Part shown: piece after piece, positions 61,847 through 64,000 of the stretch
Numbering within the stretch: the first letter of the stretch is position 1
How the letters are laid out: each line of letters begins with the position of its first letter
Assembly (NCBI GenBank): GCA_019054805.1
Contig: JAHQIY010000006.1
Span: 4,092,001 to 4,156,000 of the forward strand
From: Brachionus manjavacas
Taxonomy: Eukaryota; Rotifera; Eurotatoria; Ploima; Brachionidae
Length of the DNA stretch: 64,000 nucleotides
Reading direction: 5' to 3'
The notes under the pieces: generated by a model
The model's database searches: none
The model's input: only the letters and a program-made list of their open reading frames with translations
What the model was told of the DNA's origin: nothing
Translations under genes and position numbers: made by a program

Positions 61847-64000
61847 TTAATTGAATAAGTCTTCTCTGTCCGATGAGAAGAAATCTCCATCTTCGGAGGC
61901 ACTGAAATTCAAAAAGTGCGACGGTCTATGAACTTCATGATAGAAATCCTTGGGATTGGCCAACTGCAGCTCGTATTTGATATCATTTTCGTATCTAACA
62001 CCCATGAAATTATAATTCCAAGATCCTTGTGCTGGCACCATGAAAAAGCCCAAAAATCTGTCGGACAAGAGCATCTGCACTTTTTCGTAATGAGACGGCA
62101 AGTAGCCTTTGGGATTCATGCTTTTGTCAGTGTTCTGTTTGCCCCATTCAAACCCGCTTGGAGTTAATTTATACGCAGTTAGAGAGACTGAGCCAGGCGT
62201 GAACGAGCACGTTATCACTATGGTCTTTTCTCCGTCCCACGACATGTTGTCGGCCATTATTTTCGAGTGTATGCACACGTCTTGTGGTGACAAGTGCGGC
62301 AATTCATTTGGTTGTGTGTGAATCCATCCCAGTGGTTCCATTTCTTTCAAATACTCATGCTGTGGCAGCATGTTTGGCATTTGAACAGCTTGATGTGTGC
62401 CCAGCTGCGGCACCATGACAATGCATCGGATTTCTTTGACTTGTGGATTGTCTGGCGGCGAAATGCCGTACAAGTGGCCCGATATTTGACACCGCAAATC
62501 GGATATGGTTATGAATTTTTTGAGTACATTCTTGGGCAAAATGTAGGTGAAGCCGGTTTCTTTGATGTCATCGGACGACACATAAATGTGATTTGTTCTC
62601 AAGTGAAGATTGGTTGCGGAAATGGCGCGCACTCTCCACTCGGTCTTGGACGAGAACGTTTGTGTCTCGTAATTGCTGGTGGTTGAGGTGATTATTTCGT
62701 CGCCATGTTTGTTCACCGACCTGGTGGTGGTTGCGGTGAGTTGTGTTTGTTCCTTGGTTTGTTTTTCGATCTCGGCTATTTGTTGACGCTGTGCAGACGG
62801 AGCCGATATTTCCATGCCAAGTATGATGTCTCTGATCTCGGACTGAGTCAGCGAGGCCACATTTACATTGTTCTTTTTGCCATAGTCGGACAAAATGAGG
62901 TCTTTGAGCGCCACTTCGCAGTTGATCCACTCCTGAGGCGACAAACTGGGCCATATGTGATGCGTTTCGGTGATGACAGTCTTGTCCGGCTTGAGAATCA
63001 TTTTGGCGCGGTCGTTGTTGACATGCAGCGCCTTGAGTATGAGAATGAGACGGGAAAAGGCGGTGTACGAGCTGATCGACTTGAGCCAGTCGTCGTACAA
63101 ATTGAACAAGACCATTTGTGGCTCGGTGGCTTTGAGTATCAAGTCGCCGAACTTTTCCACTTTGAGACAAGCCTGGAACGGCAGCTGCAGCTCAGAGCCT
63201 TTGATCACAATGTTGGGAAAGTCGAGCAGATGGACCTCGAGCGGATCCAACATGCCCTTGCGGGTCACAATTATTTGCTTGGGCTGTTCTTCGACTGGCA
63301 ACGAGCGGATCAAAGCGGCCACTTCTTCGGCCGTCTTCCATTTGGCCAGTTGGCCGAGACGCTTTTGGCCGGCCCACACACTCGTGTGAATTATTTTCAA
63401 GAACAATTGGCCTGTGCGAGGATTAAAAATGAATATGGCACCGTTGATGGGCTTGGTGGTCAAGTTGCCCTCGTAGGTCTTGTGAATTGTGACTCGGTAC
63501 ACATTGGTGTCGTCCACAAACCAAATAATTTGATTGCTGAACAATTCGCCATAGTTCTGGCTGGACAAATAGGGCTCGGTGGGCTCCGACGAGTACAGCT
63601 GGAGGCCCTTGCGAATGCGTTCTCGGAGCACATACAAGGCCGGATTGGCTTTCATTACTTTGGCCATGGCTTGTTGAATGAGCGGCTTGCAGCCCGGAAA
63701 CCAGTTGCCGAATGCCGAGTGAAGGTTGTAGGCCAAGTCGACGGCGACCATGCACCCGGTCGGCGACGGATAAATGCTCATGTTGTCGGTGGTGTAGTCG
63801 AGAAATTTGGCGCGAGCGTAGCGTTCGATGTCGTGCGAGTCGTAGTCGCCCCATCGCAGCTGCACGTCGAACCAGAACTTTTGCGTAGTCGAATTGTCCA
63901 TTACGTCCTTGGAGTCGGCGAGCAGACTGGGCTTGCTCGCGTTCCACTTGTAGGCGGCAAAGAGCAAAATGTCGGCACACGACGAATTCATTTTGTACGA
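61847..64000 (-). CDS. PRPF8: Pre-mRNA-processing-splicing factor 8, C-terminal third (runs off the window)
   Basis: Core U5 snRNP protein at the heart of the spliceosome. The open frame crosses the window edge, so the 5' two thirds are missing; about 717 codons remain of about 2,335 in human. [17 protein letters not shown] at 63991 is internal and not the true start. Visible in order are the end of the endonuclease-like/linker region ([20 protein letters not shown]); the RNase H-like domain ([39 protein letters not shown]); and the JAB1/MPN domain ([18 protein letters not shown] to SHFLNF), which binds and regulates the Brr2 helicase. The C-terminus SSDREDLFN corresponds to human SADREDLYA. 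Identity to human is very high throughout. Like HUWE1, its coding GC is far above the flanks, and no intron interrupts these 2.15 kb. Confidence 0.97.
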   Translation of the reverse strand, partial: SYKMNSSCADILLFAAYKWNASKPSLLADSKDVMDNSTTQKFWFDVQLRWGDYDSHDIERYARAKFLDYTTDNMSIYPSPTGCMVAVDLAYNLHSAFGNWFPGCKPLIQQAMAKVMKANPALYVLRERIRKGLQLYSSEPTEPYLSSQNYGELFSNQIIWFVDDTNVYRVTIHKTYEGNLTTKPINGAIFIFNPRTGQLFLKIIHTSVWAGQKRLGQLAKWKTAEEVAALIRSLPVEEQPKQIIVTRKGMLDPLEVHLLDFPNIVIKGSELQLPFQACLKVEKFGDLILKATEPQMVLFNLYDDWLKSISSYTAFSRLILILKALHVNNDRAKMILKPDKTVITETHHIWPSLSPQEWINCEVALKDLILSDYGKKNNVNVASLTQSEIRDIILGMEISAPSAQRQQIAEIEKQTKEQTQLTATTTRSVNKHGDEIITSTTSNYETQTFSSKTEWRVRAISATNLHLRTNHIYVSSDDIKETGFTYILPKNVLKKFITISDLRCQISGHLYGISPPDNPQVKEIRCIVMVPQLGTHQAVQMPNMLPQHEYLKEMEPLGWIHTQPNELPHLSPQDVCIHSKIMADNMSWDGEKTIVITCSFTPGSVSLTAYKLTPSGFEWGKQNTDKSMNPKGYLPSHYEKVQMLLSDRFLGFFMVPAQGSWNYNFMGVRYENDIKYELQLANPKDFYHEVHRPSHFLNFSASEDGDFFSSDREDLFN

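Noticed and set aside
62568-63170. 200-codon minus-strand frame overlapping PRPF8
   Set aside because: Alternative frame of the conserved PRPF8 coding sequence. His/Gln/Arg-rich composition is typical of a shifted frame.

Overview
The window is nuclear DNA from an animal (metazoan). It holds eight confidently readable protein genes: FTCD, a RhoA-type GTPase, Galpha-o, HUWE1, a short-chain dehydrogenase, a somatostatin/allatostatin-C-type GPCR, a predicted papain/C39-fold cysteine peptidase, and PRPF8. A ninth gene encodes a single-pass receptor that I reconstruct from nine exons as IL-17-receptor (SEFIR)-like. Noncoding DNA is extremely A+T rich. Most recognised introns are only about 46-57 nt long with plain GT..AG ends, although a few reach 0.2-1.1 kb. 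An AT-rich invertebrate with tiny introns fits; a monogonont rotifer is one plausible host, but that is a weak inference with no marker to confirm it.

Layout. 0.5-3.4 kb: FTCD (+), tail to tail with RHO (-, 3.6-4.3 kb). 4.3-11.1 kb: a long AT-rich gap with one possible small hAT-type MITE and a possible terminal exon of an unidentified minus-strand gene. 11.1-13.3 kb: Galpha-o (+). 13.3-16.2 kb: a gap holding a foldback repeat and a decayed hammerhead-ribozyme-like motif. 16.2-31.9 kb: HUWE1 (+), where 95% of the coding sequence lies in one 13,356-nt exon of much higher GC than its surroundings. 32.6-33.1 kb: a perfect inverted repeat next to a LINE 3' end with a (TTA)n tail. 34.1-35.2 kb: SDR (+). 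40.4-41.8 kb: GPCR (+). 42.4-47.3 kb: a mobile-element cluster with LINE reverse-transcriptase pieces, a Tc1-type transposase relic, SINE copies and an 871-bp hAT derivative with very long terminal inverted repeats and a perfect 8-bp target duplication. 47.6-50.5 kb: cysteine peptidase (-). 51.0-51.4 kb: a complete 384-bp MITE with a perfect 8-bp duplication. 52.2-55.8 kb: SEFIR-like receptor (-). 57.3-58.0 kb: unidentified small gene or gene relic (-). 59.2-61.3 kb: LINE ORF1 relic inside a nearly identical 0.33-kb inverted duplication. 61.8 kb to the window edge: the 3' part of PRPF8 (-).

The genes do not form one pathway. Several concern signalling: Galpha-o and the GPCR would normally act together (Gi/o coupling), RHO acts in cytoskeletal control, and the SEFIR receptor in IL-17-type signalling. 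HUWE1 and PRPF8 are housekeeping giants, and FTCD is a histidine/folate enzyme. The observations most worth a second look are the SEFIR-like receptor, the C39/papain-fold peptidase with a long disordered N-terminus, the SDR that has lost several active-site motifs, the long-TIR hAT element, the hammerhead-like motif and the recent large inverted duplication. All exon joins were made by reading splice sites and reading phase by eye.
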